From Streptomyces caniscabiei (GTDB lineage: Bacteria; Actinomycetota; Actinomycetes; Streptomycetales; Streptomycetaceae), in assembly GCF_014930365.1 (NCBI RefSeq), contig NZ_JABXWI010000035.1, positions 1 to 52,313 on the forward strand: 52,313 nucleotides of DNA, given 5' to 3'. Under the pieces are notes generated by a model. It had not been told where the DNA came from, made no database searches, and was given only the letters and a program-made list of their open reading frames with translations. Positions 16,888 to 25,360 of the stretch are shown here, one piece after another. How positions within the stretch are numbered: the stretch's first letter is position 1; each line of letters starts with the position of its first letter. A program made the position numbers and the translations under genes.

Positions 16888-18164
16888 CGGCCACGCTGCC
16901 GGAGACGGCACACCAGCAGACGGACAAGGCGGACAAGTACGCACGGCTGATCCAGCCGACCAGGGTGCACGGATCGCTCTACACCGATCCGGAGATCTTC
17001 GCCGAGGAACTGGAGCGCATCTGGTACCGCACCTGGGTCTACGTCGGGCATGAGAGCGAGGTACGTCGACCGGGCGACTACGTACGCAAGAACATCGGGC
17101 CGCAGGACGTCGTCATGACCCGGGACCGCGACGGCGAGGTGCACCTGCTGCTCAACCGCTGCGCCCACCGCGGCAACCTGGTGTGCGACGCGCCGAGCGG
17201 CAACTCCAACTCCTTCCGCTGCCCCTACCACGGCTGGACGTACCGCAACAACGGCGACCTGCTGGGCTACCCCTACAACAAGGGCTACGGCGGCAAGGGC
17301 AAGCTGGCCCTCGGCCTCGGCCGCCTCCCCAGGGTCGCCTCCCACCAGGGTTTCGTCTTCGGCAGCTTCGCATCCGACGGCCCGACGCTCACCGAACACC
17401 TCGGCGCCGCCGCCGGAGAACTGGACCGTCTCGCACGGCTCTCCCCGGAGGGCGAGGTCGAGCTCACCGCCGGCTGGCTCAAGCACCGCACGCGCGCCAA
17501 CTGGAAGCTCCTCGCGGAGAACGAGACGGACGGCTACCACCCGCAGTTCGTGCACGGCTCCATCTTCAGCGTCACCGGCAGCCCGATCGGCGCCCTGTAC
17601 AGCGACAACTCCACGGCCGTGACCCGCGACCTGGGCGGCGGCCACAGCGAGAACGACCTGCGCCCGGAGTTCCGCCGCTTCGGCGAGCCGATGCGCTGGT
17701 TCGGCACCACCGAGGACCGGGTGCCCCAGTACGTGGCGCGCATGAGGGAACTCCACGGCCCCGCCGCCGAGGAGATCCTCGTCGAGGGGTCCCCGCACGT
17801 GATGATCTTCCCCAACCTCTTCATCGCCGAGATCCAGCTCTTCGTCATCCAGCCGCTGACGGCCGGCGAGTGCGTCCAGCACGCCACCGCCATCCAGCTC
17901 AAGGGCGCCCCCGAACTCAACCGGCGCATGGTGTCGCAGTGCGTCGGCTCGGCCGGGCCGGCCGGGATGCTGCTCGCCGACGACACCGAGATGTACGAAC
18001 GCAACCAGCGCGGCGTCGCCCTGCGCGAGCCGGAATGGGTCGACATCCGACGCGGAGTGGACCGGGAACGCACCGACGACAACGGCTTCCGTATCGGCAC
18101 CGCGACCGACGAGACGGGCATGCGGGGCTTCTGGTCGCACTACCGGAACCTGATGGAGGCTTAA
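16884..18164 (+). CDS. Rieske aromatic-ring-hydroxylating dioxygenase, alpha subunit
   Basis: A 426-residue catalytic subunit. The Rieske [2Fe-2S] ligands are C93, H95, C113 and H116 (NRCAHRGN, CPYHGW). The mononuclear iron site appears as ETDGYHPQFVH, with H219 and H224 as ligands and D216 as the electron-bridging Asp; a further acidic ligand is likely in the LLADDTEMYERN segment. It would add O2 to an aromatic or alkene substrate using electrons from a ferredoxin. The beta-subunit gene follows after 3 nt. No ferredoxin gene is adjacent; the candidate is at 28.8 kb. Confidence 0.95.
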   Translation: MTATLPETAHQQTDKADKYARLIQPTRVHGSLYTDPEIFAEELERIWYRTWVYVGHESEVRRPGDYVRKNIGPQDVVMTRDRDGEVHLLLNRCAHRGNLVCDAPSGNSNSFRCPYHGWTYRNNGDLLGYPYNKGYGGKGKLALGLGRLPRVASHQGFVFGSFASDGPTLTEHLGAAAGELDRLARLSPEGEVELTAGWLKHRTRANWKLLAENETDGYHPQFVHGSIFSVTGSPIGALYSDNSTAVTRDLGGGHSENDLRPEFRRFGEPMRWFGTTEDRVPQYVARMRELHGPAAEEILVEGSPHVMIFPNLFIAEIQLFVIQPLTAGECVQHATAIQLKGAPELNRRMVSQCVGSAGPAGMLLADDTEMYERNQRGVALREPEWVDIRRGVDRERTDDNGFRIGTATDETGMRGFWSHYRNLMEA

Positions 18165-18167
18165 GAA

Positions 18168-18698
18168 GTGACCGCACCGGCCACCACCGACGACACCGCA
18201 CTCGACCTGCGCCAGGTGGAGCAGTTCCTGTACCGCGAGGCCCGTTACGCGGACGAGCACGACTACGACGCGTGGGAGGCGCTGTGGACCGACGACGCCC
18301 TCTACTGGGTGCCCGCGGGCACCCCGGACGGTGACCCCGTACAGCAGATGTCGGTGATCAGCGACAACCGCAGTCGTATCGCCACCCGGCTGGGGCAGCT
18401 CAGGACCGGCAAGCGGTACGCCCAGTCACCGCCCTCCCACCTGCGCCGGATCGTCTCCAACGTGGAGATCCTCGACGACGACGACGACGACGCCGCCGGT
18501 CCGGGCCGGGAGCCCGGAGACCTGACCGTCGGCGCCAACTTCGTGCTGGTCGAGTCCCGCGAGCGCGGCAAGGAGATATGGGCCGGGCGCACCACGTACC
18601 GGCTGCGTCTCGTCGACGGGCGGCTGCGGCTGGCGTACAAGAAGGTCGTCCTGGTCGACCACGACCGTGCGCTGCCGACCCTGTCCTTCCTGATCTGA
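18168..18698 (+). CDS. Ring-hydroxylating dioxygenase, beta subunit
   Basis: A 176-residue NTF2-fold subunit of usual length that completes the alpha3beta3 oxygenase. Family segments are the N-terminal FLYREARYADEHDYDAWEAL, then SPPSHLRRIVSNV, and the C-terminal KKVVLVDHDRALPTLSFLI region. It starts at a GTG 3 nt after the alpha-subunit stop. An uninterrupted run of acidic Asp codons sits in a surface-loop position near residue 105, an unusual local insertion. Confidence 0.93.
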   Translation: MTAPATTDDTALDLRQVEQFLYREARYADEHDYDAWEALWTDDALYWVPAGTPDGDPVQQMSVISDNRSRIATRLGQLRTGKRYAQSPPSHLRRIVSNVEILDDDDDDAAGPGREPGDLTVGANFVLVESRERGKEIWAGRTTYRLRLVDGRLRLAYKKVVLVDHDRALPTLSFLI

Positions 18699-18709
18699 GG
18701 GCGGCACCG

Positions 18710-18931
18710 ATGAACGGGAACGAGATCGTGGGCAGCGAGTTCGCCGAGGTCGCGGTGAGCGTGGACACCACCGCCAACGGCCCCCGGCTCCGGCTGGAGG
18801 ACCGGCGCACCGGGCGGGTCAGACACCTGGACGCGCTCGAACTGGAAGCCCTGGTGTGGCTCCCCGACGGACACCTGTCCAGGCTGCTCGACCCCTCGGC
18901 GGACCGCTGGCGCGAAGACGCCGGCAGCTGA
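18710..18931 (+). CDS. Small conserved-looking protein of the dioxygenase operon
   Basis: A 73-residue protein starting at an ATG 11 nt after the beta-subunit stop. It has the pattern IVGSEFAEVAVSV, RLRLEDRRTGR and LDALELEALVWL, a small beta-rich sequence without Cys, membrane helix or signal. From memory, similar small ORFs near actinobacterial Rieske genes are sometimes labelled dihydrodiol dehydrogenase, but it is far too short to be an SDR. Position and codon use support a real gene. The function is unknown; an assembly or accessory factor for the oxygenase is one possibility. Confidence 0.65.
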   Translation: MNGNEIVGSEFAEVAVSVDTTANGPRLRLEDRRTGRVRHLDALELEALVWLPDGHLSRLLDPSADRWREDAGS

Positions 18932-18942
18932 CGGGCCGGCAC

Positions 18943-20205
18943 ATGGACGTCATCGCACCCGACGAACTCGACCTGTCCCGCTACGTCCGGGCGGGCGACA
19001 CCGTCGCCTGGGGCCAGGCGTGCGCCGAGCCGCGGACCCTGACCGAGCGGCTGATGCGTCAGCGCGCCGGGATCGGGCCCTTCAGATGCTTCCTCGGGAT
19101 CCCGGCCACCGACACCGTGCGGCCGGACCACGCGGACATGGTCTCCTTCGTCTCCTACACAGGCAGCGGCGGCAACCGGGCTCTGCACCGGGCGGGGAAG
19201 CTCGACGTGCTCCCCGCCCCCTATTCCAGCCTCCCCGGTCTGCTCACCACGGGCCCCGTCCGCGCCGACGTGGTGCTTCTCCAGCTCCCTCCGGCGGACG
19301 AGCACGGCCGCCACAGCCCGGGGCTGGCCGACGACTACCTGAGCGCGGCCCTGCACACCGCGCGGGTGGTGATCGCCGAGGTCAACGACCAGGTCCCGCA
19401 GACCTGTGGCTCCCGCACGCTGGGTGCCTCCGACCTCGACGTCGTGATCCACACGTCCCGCCCGCCCGCCGAGGTCCGGCCCGCCGCGTCCGACGGCGTC
19501 ACCGCACAAGTGGCGGCCCGCGTGGCCGGCCTGGTGGAGGACGGGGTCACGCTCCAGTTCGGCGTCGGCGGGCTTCCGGAGGCCGTGCTCGGGCTGCTGA
19601 CGGACCGCCGTGACCTGGGCATCCACTCCGGCCTGATCAACGACGCGGCCATGGACCTGATCGAGACGGGAGTGGTGACGGGCGCCCGCAAGACGCTCGA
19701 CCGTGGCTGCTCGGTCGGCGGCCTGCTGATGGGTACCCGGCGGCTGTTCCGCTACGCCCACCGCAACCCCGCGATCCAGCTGCGCGACACCGCCTACACC
19801 CACGACCCGCGGACGCTGGCCGCCCAGCACCGGCTGGTCGCCATCAACTCGGCCATCGAGGTGGATCTCAGCGGCCAGGTCAACTCCGAGCTGGCCAGGG
19901 GGAGTTACGTCGGCGCGGTCGGCGGCGCCGGCGACTTCCTGCGTGGAGCCGCCCAGTCACCGGGCGGCCTGCCCGTCGTCGCGCTGCCCTCCACCGCCGG
20001 TACCGCCAGCCGCATCGTGGCCCGGCTGTCCGGCCCGGTCAGCACCTCCCGCAGCGACGCGGGACTCTTCGTCACCGAGTACGGCGTCGCCGACCTGCGC
20101 GGACAGCCGCTGAGCGTACGCCGTGAACGCATGCTCGCCATCGCCCACCCCGACCACCGAGCGGCGCTGGAAGCCGCGCTCGAAGAGCAAGGAGTCCCGG
20201 CATGA
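18943..20205 (+). CDS. Acetyl-CoA hydrolase/transferase-family CoA-transferase
   Basis: A 420-residue protein of the Cat1/4-hydroxybutyrate CoA-transferase family (two class-I domains in one chain). The active-site Glu is expected in FVTEYGVADLRG near residue 365. Other segments are QFGVGGLPEAV and HSGLINDAAMDL. It would swap CoA between acetyl-CoA or another thioester and a pathway acid, or hydrolyse a thioester. The next thiolase gene overlaps it by 4 nt. It offers an ATP-independent alternative to the ligases. Confidence 0.88.
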   Translation: MDVIAPDELDLSRYVRAGDTVAWGQACAEPRTLTERLMRQRAGIGPFRCFLGIPATDTVRPDHADMVSFVSYTGSGGNRALHRAGKLDVLPAPYSSLPGLLTTGPVRADVVLLQLPPADEHGRHSPGLADDYLSAALHTARVVIAEVNDQVPQTCGSRTLGASDLDVVIHTSRPPAEVRPAASDGVTAQVAARVAGLVEDGVTLQFGVGGLPEAVLGLLTDRRDLGIHSGLINDAAMDLIETGVVTGARKTLDRGCSVGGLLMGTRRLFRYAHRNPAIQLRDTAYTHDPRTLAAQHRLVAINSAIEVDLSGQVNSELARGSYVGAVGGAGDFLRGAAQSPGGLPVVALPSTAGTASRIVARLSGPVSTSRSDAGLFVTEYGVADLRGQPLSVRRERMLAIAHPDHRAALEAALEEQGVPA

Positions 20206-21419
20206 CAGCCCTGCGCCGCGCCGCGATCGTCACACCGCTGCGCACCCCCGTCGGCACCTTCGGCGGCACCCTGCGACCCGTACCCGCGCACGACCTGGCC
20301 GCCACTGTCATCAAGGCCGTGGTCGAGCGCTCCGGTGTCGACCCGCACCGTATCGACGATGTCGTCTTCGCCCAGTCGTACGCGAACTCCGAGGCCCCGT
20401 GCATCGGCCGCTGGGCCGCCCTCCAAGCCGGTCTGCCGGTCGAGGTGCCCGGCTTCCAGCTCGACCGGCGCTGCGGCGGCGGACTCCAGGCCGTGGTCAC
20501 CGCCGCGATGACGGTCCAGACCGGGGCCGCCGACGTGGTCCTGGCGGGCGGCGTGGAGAGCATGAGCAACATCGAGCACTACTCCCCGGACGTCCGCTGG
20601 GGCAGCCGCTCCGGCACCGTGCAGCTCTACGACCGCCTCGACCGGGGCCGGGAACGCTCGCAGCCGCAGGAGCGGTTCGGCCCCATCAGCGGAATGATCG
20701 AGACGGCCGAGAACCTCGCCGAGCGCTACGCCATCACCCGCGAGGAGGCCGACGCGTACGCGGCCAGCAGCCACCGGCGCGCCGCCGCGGCCTGGGACGC
20801 CGGACGCTTCGCCGACGAGATCGTGCCGGTCGACCTCCCTCGCCGGCGACCCGGTGACCCCCTGTCGTGCGAACGCGACGAGGGCATCCGCCCCGGCACC
20901 ACCGAAGAGATCCTCGCCGGACTGCGTCCGTTGCTGCCCGACGGCACCGTCACCGCGGGCAACTCCAGCCAGCAGAACGACGCCGCCGCGGCCTGTCTCG
21001 TGGTCGCCGAGGACAAGCTCGGCGAACTCGGCCTGGAACCCATGGGTATCCTGCGCGGCTGGGCGGCCGCCGGCTGCGAGCCCTCGGTCATGGGCATCGG
21101 CCCGGTGCCGGCGGTCGCCAAACTGTTCGCCCGGACCGGGCTGGGATTCGACGACCTCGACCTCGTCGAGCTGAACGAGGCGTTCGCCTGCCAGGTGCTC
21201 GCCGTCGTGAAGGAATGGGGATTCAAGTACGACGAGGACGACGACCGGCTCAACGTCAACGGCTCCGGCATCTCACTCGGCCACCCCATCGCCGCCACAG
21301 GGGTACGCGTCCTCGCCACCATGCTGCACGAACTGCGGCGCCGCGGCGGCCGGTACGCCCTCGAGACCATGTGCATCGGCGGCGGCCAGGGCATGGCCGC
21401 GATCTTCGAGGCGGCCTGA
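20202..21419 (+). CDS. Acetyl-CoA acetyltransferase-like thiolase
   Basis: A 405-residue thiolase. The nucleophile is C91 (DRRCGGGLQAV), with ELNEAFACQV, GHPIAATG (His) and MCIGGGQG (second Cys) all present, so it should be active. It would release acetyl- or propionyl-CoA from a 3-ketoacyl-CoA. It overlaps the CoA-transferase gene by 4 nt and precedes the KAS-III-like/OB-fold gene by 5 nt. Confidence 0.94.
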   Translation: MTALRRAAIVTPLRTPVGTFGGTLRPVPAHDLAATVIKAVVERSGVDPHRIDDVVFAQSYANSEAPCIGRWAALQAGLPVEVPGFQLDRRCGGGLQAVVTAAMTVQTGAADVVLAGGVESMSNIEHYSPDVRWGSRSGTVQLYDRLDRGRERSQPQERFGPISGMIETAENLAERYAITREEADAYAASSHRRAAAAWDAGRFADEIVPVDLPRRRPGDPLSCERDEGIRPGTTEEILAGLRPLLPDGTVTAGNSSQQNDAAAACLVVAEDKLGELGLEPMGILRGWAAAGCEPSVMGIGPVPAVAKLFARTGLGFDDLDLVELNEAFACQVLAVVKEWGFKYDEDDDRLNVNGSGISLGHPIAATGVRVLATMLHELRRRGGRYALETMCIGGGQGMAAIFEAA

Positions 21420-21424
21420 CCACC

Positions 21425-22891
21425 ATGACGACCACCCTGCCCCGCAGCCCTTACGGCATCGTCTCCTACGCCACCTACCTTCCCCGGCACCGCGTCATGC
21501 GTGACGAACTGGGCACCGCCCTCGGTGTCCGCGCGGGCCGCGGCGCCCGTGTGGCCGCCTCCTTCGACGAGGACAGCACCACCATGGGCGTCGAAGCCGC
21601 CCGCCGCCTGCGGCCCGCCCCGCCCGCACCGGCGTCGCTGTACTTCGCGACCACCTCTCCCGCCTACCTCGACAAGACCAACGCCTGCGCCCTGCACGCC
21701 GCACTCGGCCTGCCGCGCGACACCTTCGCGGCGGACCTGGCAGGCTCCGCGCGCTCCGGGATCGCCGCGCTGCGCGCCGCCGGGTTCGACGGCGGTCTCG
21801 CCGTACTGTCCGACGTCCGCACCGGGCGCCCCGGCTCGGCCGACGAGCGGGACGGGGGAGACGGCGCGGCGGCCTTCCTCTTCGGCGCGGCGGACGCGGC
21901 GGTCGCCGAGATCCTCGCCCACACCTCGGCCACCGCCGAGTTCCTCGACCGCTGGCGCACCCCGGGGAGCCCGTCCGGCGAGCAGTGGGAGGAACGGTTC
22001 GGCCTGGAACGCTACCTGCCGCTGATCGAGGACACCGCACAGCGCGCTCTGAAAGCCGCCGGCACCGGACAGCCCGACCACGTGCTGCTCGTCTCACCGA
22101 ACGCGGCCGTCCGCAAGCGCGCCGCCAAGGTCTTCCCCGCACGTCTGTCGGCGAGCGGCTCACCCCTCGGGCATTCCGGAGCGGCCGACGCCGGGCTCGC
22201 CCTGGCCGACGTCCTCGACCGCGCCGGCGCCGACGAGACCATCCTGCTGCTCTCCGCCGCCGACGGCTGCGACGCCCTCCTGCTGCGGACCACCGACCGC
22301 CTCCCCTCGGCCAGGCAGCACGACCCCCTCGCCCGGCAACTCGCCGAGGGCCGGCCTGTCCCGTACCCGACGTATCTGACCTGGCGCGGGTGGCTGGAGC
22401 GGGAGCCGCCGCGCAGGCCCGAACCGGATCGGCCGGCAGGACCGCCGTCGGCACGCGGGGAGGGGTGGAAGTTCGGGTTCACCGGCAGCCGCTGCGAGAA
22501 CTGCGGCTTCGTCCACCTGCCGCCCGCCCGGGTGTGCAAGGACTGCGGCGCGGTGGACGCGATGGCGGCCGTGCCGCTGGCCGGGACGACCGGCACGGTG
22601 GCGACGTACACCGTCGACCGGCTCGCCCACTCGCCCTCGCCCCCGCTGATCGACGCGGTGGTCGACTTCGACGGCGGCGGGCGCTGCACGCTGGAGATCG
22701 CCGACACGGTGGCCGACGAACTCGACGTGGGTGTACGGGTCGAGCCGGTCTTCCGGCGGCTGCACACCGCGGGCGGCGTGCACAACTACTTCTGGAAGGC
22801 CCGTACGACGGCCGGTACGACGGCTCGTGCGACGGCCGGTTCGAAGGCCTCCGCTGCGGCGGACAAGAGTGAGCGGGAGGGCACGGCATGA
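21425..22891 (+). CDS. KAS-III/HMG-CoA-synthase-like domain fused to zinc-ribbon OB-fold (DUF35)
   Basis: A 488-residue two-domain protein. Residues 10-330 look like the HMG-CoA synthase/KAS III fold (ATTSPAYLDKTNAC, ALGLPRDTFAADLAG). At the usual nucleophile position of the AxCSG motif it reads SARSG, with Arg near residue 110 instead of Cys. Residues 360-470 form a DUF35 domain: a CENC...CKDC zinc ribbon, then an OB-fold (GTVATYTVDRLAHSP). DUF35 proteins pair with SCP-x thiolase-like partners, as in ChsH2-Ltp2 steroid aldolase. The adjacent overlapping SCP-x gene fits that. An acyl-transfer role for the first domain is doubtful. Confidence 0.82.
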   Translation: MTTTLPRSPYGIVSYATYLPRHRVMRDELGTALGVRAGRGARVAASFDEDSTTMGVEAARRLRPAPPAPASLYFATTSPAYLDKTNACALHAALGLPRDTFAADLAGSARSGIAALRAAGFDGGLAVLSDVRTGRPGSADERDGGDGAAAFLFGAADAAVAEILAHTSATAEFLDRWRTPGSPSGEQWEERFGLERYLPLIEDTAQRALKAAGTGQPDHVLLVSPNAAVRKRAAKVFPARLSASGSPLGHSGAADAGLALADVLDRAGADETILLLSAADGCDALLLRTTDRLPSARQHDPLARQLAEGRPVPYPTYLTWRGWLEREPPRRPEPDRPAGPPSARGEGWKFGFTGSRCENCGFVHLPPARVCKDCGAVDAMAAVPLAGTTGTVATYTVDRLAHSPSPPLIDAVVDFDGGGRCTLEIADTVADELDVGVRVEPVFRRLHTAGGVHNYFWKARTTAGTTARATAGSKASAAADKSEREGTA

Positions 22892-24081
22892 GCAGCAACG
22901 GGATCCGCGACAGGGTCGCGGTCGTCGGCATGGGGTGCACATCCTTCGGCGAGCACTGGGAGCGTTCGGCGGACGACCTGCTCCTCGACGCGACCCAGGA
23001 GTGCTTCGACGGGACCCCGGCCCTGGCGGCCGAGGACGTGGACGCCTACTGGCTGGGCACCCTCGGCTCCGGACAGTCCGGCCTCACGCTCAGCCGCCCG
23101 CTGGCCCTGGATCACAAGCCCGTCACCCGGGTCGAGAACTACTGCGCCACCGGATCGGAGGCCTTCCGCAACGCCTGCTACGCGGTCGCCTCCGGGGCGT
23201 ACGACCGGGTGATGGCCGTCGGTGTGGAGAAGCTGAAGGACTCCGGCTTCTCCGGACTGCTGCGCTCCGACCCGCCGGGCGACGGCACGGCGCCCGAGCT
23301 GTCACTGACCGCGCCGGCCGCCTTCTCCCTGCTCGATCCGGCGTACTGCGCGCGGTACGGGGTGGATCCGGCCGCGATGCGGGAGGCGATGACGCACGTC
23401 GCCTGGAAGAACCACGCCAACGGCGCCCGCAACCCCAAGGCCCAGTTCCGCTCCGTGGTCGCCAAGGAGACGATCGAGCGGGCGCCCCTGGTGGCCGGAC
23501 GGCTCGGGGTCTTCGACTGCTCCGGGGTCTCCGACGGCGCCGCCTGCGCCCTGATAGTCCGGGCCGAGGACGCCCTGCGCTACACGGACCGGCCGATGTA
23601 CGTGAAGGGGCTGTCCCTGGTCGCGGGGGCCGTCAGTGGAGCCATGGACCCCGGCTACGACTACACCACCTTCCCGGAGGTGGTCCACGCCGCCGCCGAC
23701 GCCTACCGGCAAGCGGGCGTCACCGACCCGGGCACGCAGATATCGCTCGCCGAGGTGCACGACTGCTTCACCCCGACCGAGGTGGTGCTGATGGAGGACC
23801 TGGGGTTCGCCGAGCGCGGCCAGGCGTGGAAGGACGTCCTGGACGGGGCCTTCGAGCTGGACGGCCGGCTGCCCGTGAACCCCGACGGCGGGCTGAAGTC
23901 CTTCGGTCATCCCGTCGGGGCCAGCGGCCTGCGGATGCTGTACGAGTGCTGGCTGCAGTTCCGCGGTGAGGCGGGCGAGCGCCAGCTGACGGATCCGCGT
24001 CTCGGCCTCACCCACAACCTGGGCGGGCGGCCGGGCGGATGCGTCTCGTTCGTCTCGGTCGTGGGTCCCGACCCGGGGTGA
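22888..24081 (+). CDS. SCP-x type thiolase / possible retro-aldolase subunit
   Basis: A 397-residue thiolase-superfamily protein of the sterol-carrier-protein-X group, lacking an SCP2 tail. Cys86 sits in ENYCATGSEAF, the catalytic His is in FGHPVGASGLRM, and the C-terminus reads HNLGGRPGGC rather than the CxGGG of ordinary thiolases. Related Ltp proteins partner with DUF35 proteins to cleave C-C bonds in side chains. The 4-nt overlap with the preceding DUF35-containing gene strongly suggests a complex. It is the last gene of the site-b operon. Confidence 0.88.
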   Translation: MSSNGIRDRVAVVGMGCTSFGEHWERSADDLLLDATQECFDGTPALAAEDVDAYWLGTLGSGQSGLTLSRPLALDHKPVTRVENYCATGSEAFRNACYAVASGAYDRVMAVGVEKLKDSGFSGLLRSDPPGDGTAPELSLTAPAAFSLLDPAYCARYGVDPAAMREAMTHVAWKNHANGARNPKAQFRSVVAKETIERAPLVAGRLGVFDCSGVSDGAACALIVRAEDALRYTDRPMYVKGLSLVAGAVSGAMDPGYDYTTFPEVVHAAADAYRQAGVTDPGTQISLAEVHDCFTPTEVVLMEDLGFAERGQAWKDVLDGAFELDGRLPVNPDGGLKSFGHPVGASGLRMLYECWLQFRGEAGERQLTDPRLGLTHNLGGRPGGCVSFVSVVGPDPG

Positions 24082-24106
24082 CCGGTCCCGCCCGGCGGAA
24101 GGGGCG

Positions 24107-24142
24107 TTGACCCGGAGTCGGAATCTTATTTATATTAGATTC
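24107..24142 (+). promoter_or_regulatory. Promoter with island operator, site c
   Basis: TTGACC (24107-24112), 18 bases, then TATATT (24131-24136) form a sigma-70 promoter. The -10 lies within TCTTATTTATATTAGA (24124-24139), flanked by GAA and TTC, which extends the dyad to 22 bp. The spacing and -35 sequence are the same as at site a. A repressor bound here would block polymerase. It controls the crotonase-to-racemase operon (24156-31371). Confidence 0.78.
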
Positions 24143-24155
24143 GAAACTGGAGGCT

Positions 24156-25358
24156 GTGAGCGTGCGACACGATGGGAAAGAGGCGGTGGCGGCCGAGCTC
24201 TACCGGGCGTTGGCCCACGGAGACCGCGAGCGGCTCGACCGGATCCTGCATCCCGCGTTCGAGGGCCGGACCACCGAGGGACTCCCGCTGGGCCTGGGCG
24301 GGACGTACACCGGGTCCGACGCCATGCGCCGCGAGTTCTGGGGCCGGATCGCCAGAAGCTACGACGCCCGGGCGGAACCTGTGGGTTTCCGCCACCTCGA
24401 AGACGGCGACCTGCTGGTCACCGGCCGGTACGTGGGCGAGGCGAGACAAGGCGGCGGCAAGCTCGACGCGGAGTTCTTGCACCTCCTGAGCTTCGAGGGT
24501 GAGCGGATCGCCGGCCTCGTCCAACTGACGGACAGCGCACGCTGGTCCGAGGCCCTGGTCACCGGCCGGGCCCTGTCGACCGTGGTCCTCCGCGTCACCG
24601 ACGGACTCGCCGAGCTCCGGCTCGACCGCCCGTACGTCCGCAACGCCCTCGACCAGGCCATGGCCGACGACCTGTACGAGGTCGCCCAGCGTCTGGCCGC
24701 CGATCCGGACGTGCGGGCGGTACTGATCACGGGCGACGGTCCCGCCCTCACCGTGGGCGGCGACATCGCCGTCTTCGCGGACAACGCCGGCGCCCAACTG
24801 CCCGGCGCGTTGCGCAGGATGATCTCGCCCTACCACGAGGCGCTTCGTCTGCTCAGCAGGCTCGACGCGCCGATCGTGTGCGCCGCGCACGGCGCGGTCG
24901 CGGGCGGCGGGCTGGGGCTGCTGTACTGCGCCGACATCGTGCTGGCCGCCGAGGGCACCAAGTTCGCCTCCGGGTTCACGGCCCTCGGGCTGTCCGGTGA
25001 CGGTGGCAACTCCTGGTTCCTGCCGAGGCTCGTGGGACCCCGCCGGGCAGCCGAGTTCTACTTCGAACAGCGGGTGCTCGACGCTCACGAGGCCGTCGAA
25101 TGGGGCTTGGCGACACGCGTGCTGCCGGCCGGTGAACTGGCCGACGAAGCCCTCGCGGTCGCCCGGCGACTGGCCGACGGCCCCACCCGCGCCCATGGCG
25201 AGATCCGCCGCCTGCTGCGCGAAACCTGGTCGGCCACGCTGGCCGAGCAGTTGGCGGCCGAGGCGGACGCGATCTCCCGCACCGCCCGGACATCGGACGC
25301 CTCGGCGGCCGTCGCCGCCTTCATCGACAAGCGCAAGCCCACGTTCCAGGGACGGTAG
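24156..25358 (+). CDS. SnoaL/NTF2-like domain fused to crotonase domain
   Basis: A 400-residue protein with two parts. Residues 1-125 resemble SnoaL/ketosteroid-isomerase-like NTF2 proteins (ELYRALAHGDRERLDRILHP, GGTYTGSDAMRREFW). Residues 135-400 are a crotonase domain (LTVGGDIAVF, AVAGGGLGLLYCADIV, ALGLSGDGGNSWFLP). The crotonase part lacks the first hydratase Glu but has an Asp at the PaaG-like position, suggesting isomerase chemistry. An uncommon fusion, which could couple two successive isomerisation or dehydration steps. A second GTG at 24162 is an equally possible start. First gene of the site-c operon. Confidence 0.85.
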   Translation: MSVRHDGKEAVAAELYRALAHGDRERLDRILHPAFEGRTTEGLPLGLGGTYTGSDAMRREFWGRIARSYDARAEPVGFRHLEDGDLLVTGRYVGEARQGGGKLDAEFLHLLSFEGERIAGLVQLTDSARWSEALVTGRALSTVVLRVTDGLAELRLDRPYVRNALDQAMADDLYEVAQRLAADPDVRAVLITGDGPALTVGGDIAVFADNAGAQLPGALRRMISPYHEALRLLSRLDAPIVCAAHGAVAGGGLGLLYCADIVLAAEGTKFASGFTALGLSGDGGNSWFLPRLVGPRRAAEFYFEQRVLDAHEAVEWGLATRVLPAGELADEALAVARRLADGPTRAHGEIRRLLRETWSATLAEQLAAEADAISRTARTSDASAAVAAFIDKRKPTFQGR

Positions 25359-25360
25359 CG

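Noticed and set aside
16884..18698. Benzoate/catechol pathway interpretation of the Rieske genes
   Set aside because: No cis-diol dehydrogenase of the BenD type can be singled out, no catechol or extradiol dioxygenase is present, and the neighbours are CoA-thioester enzymes.
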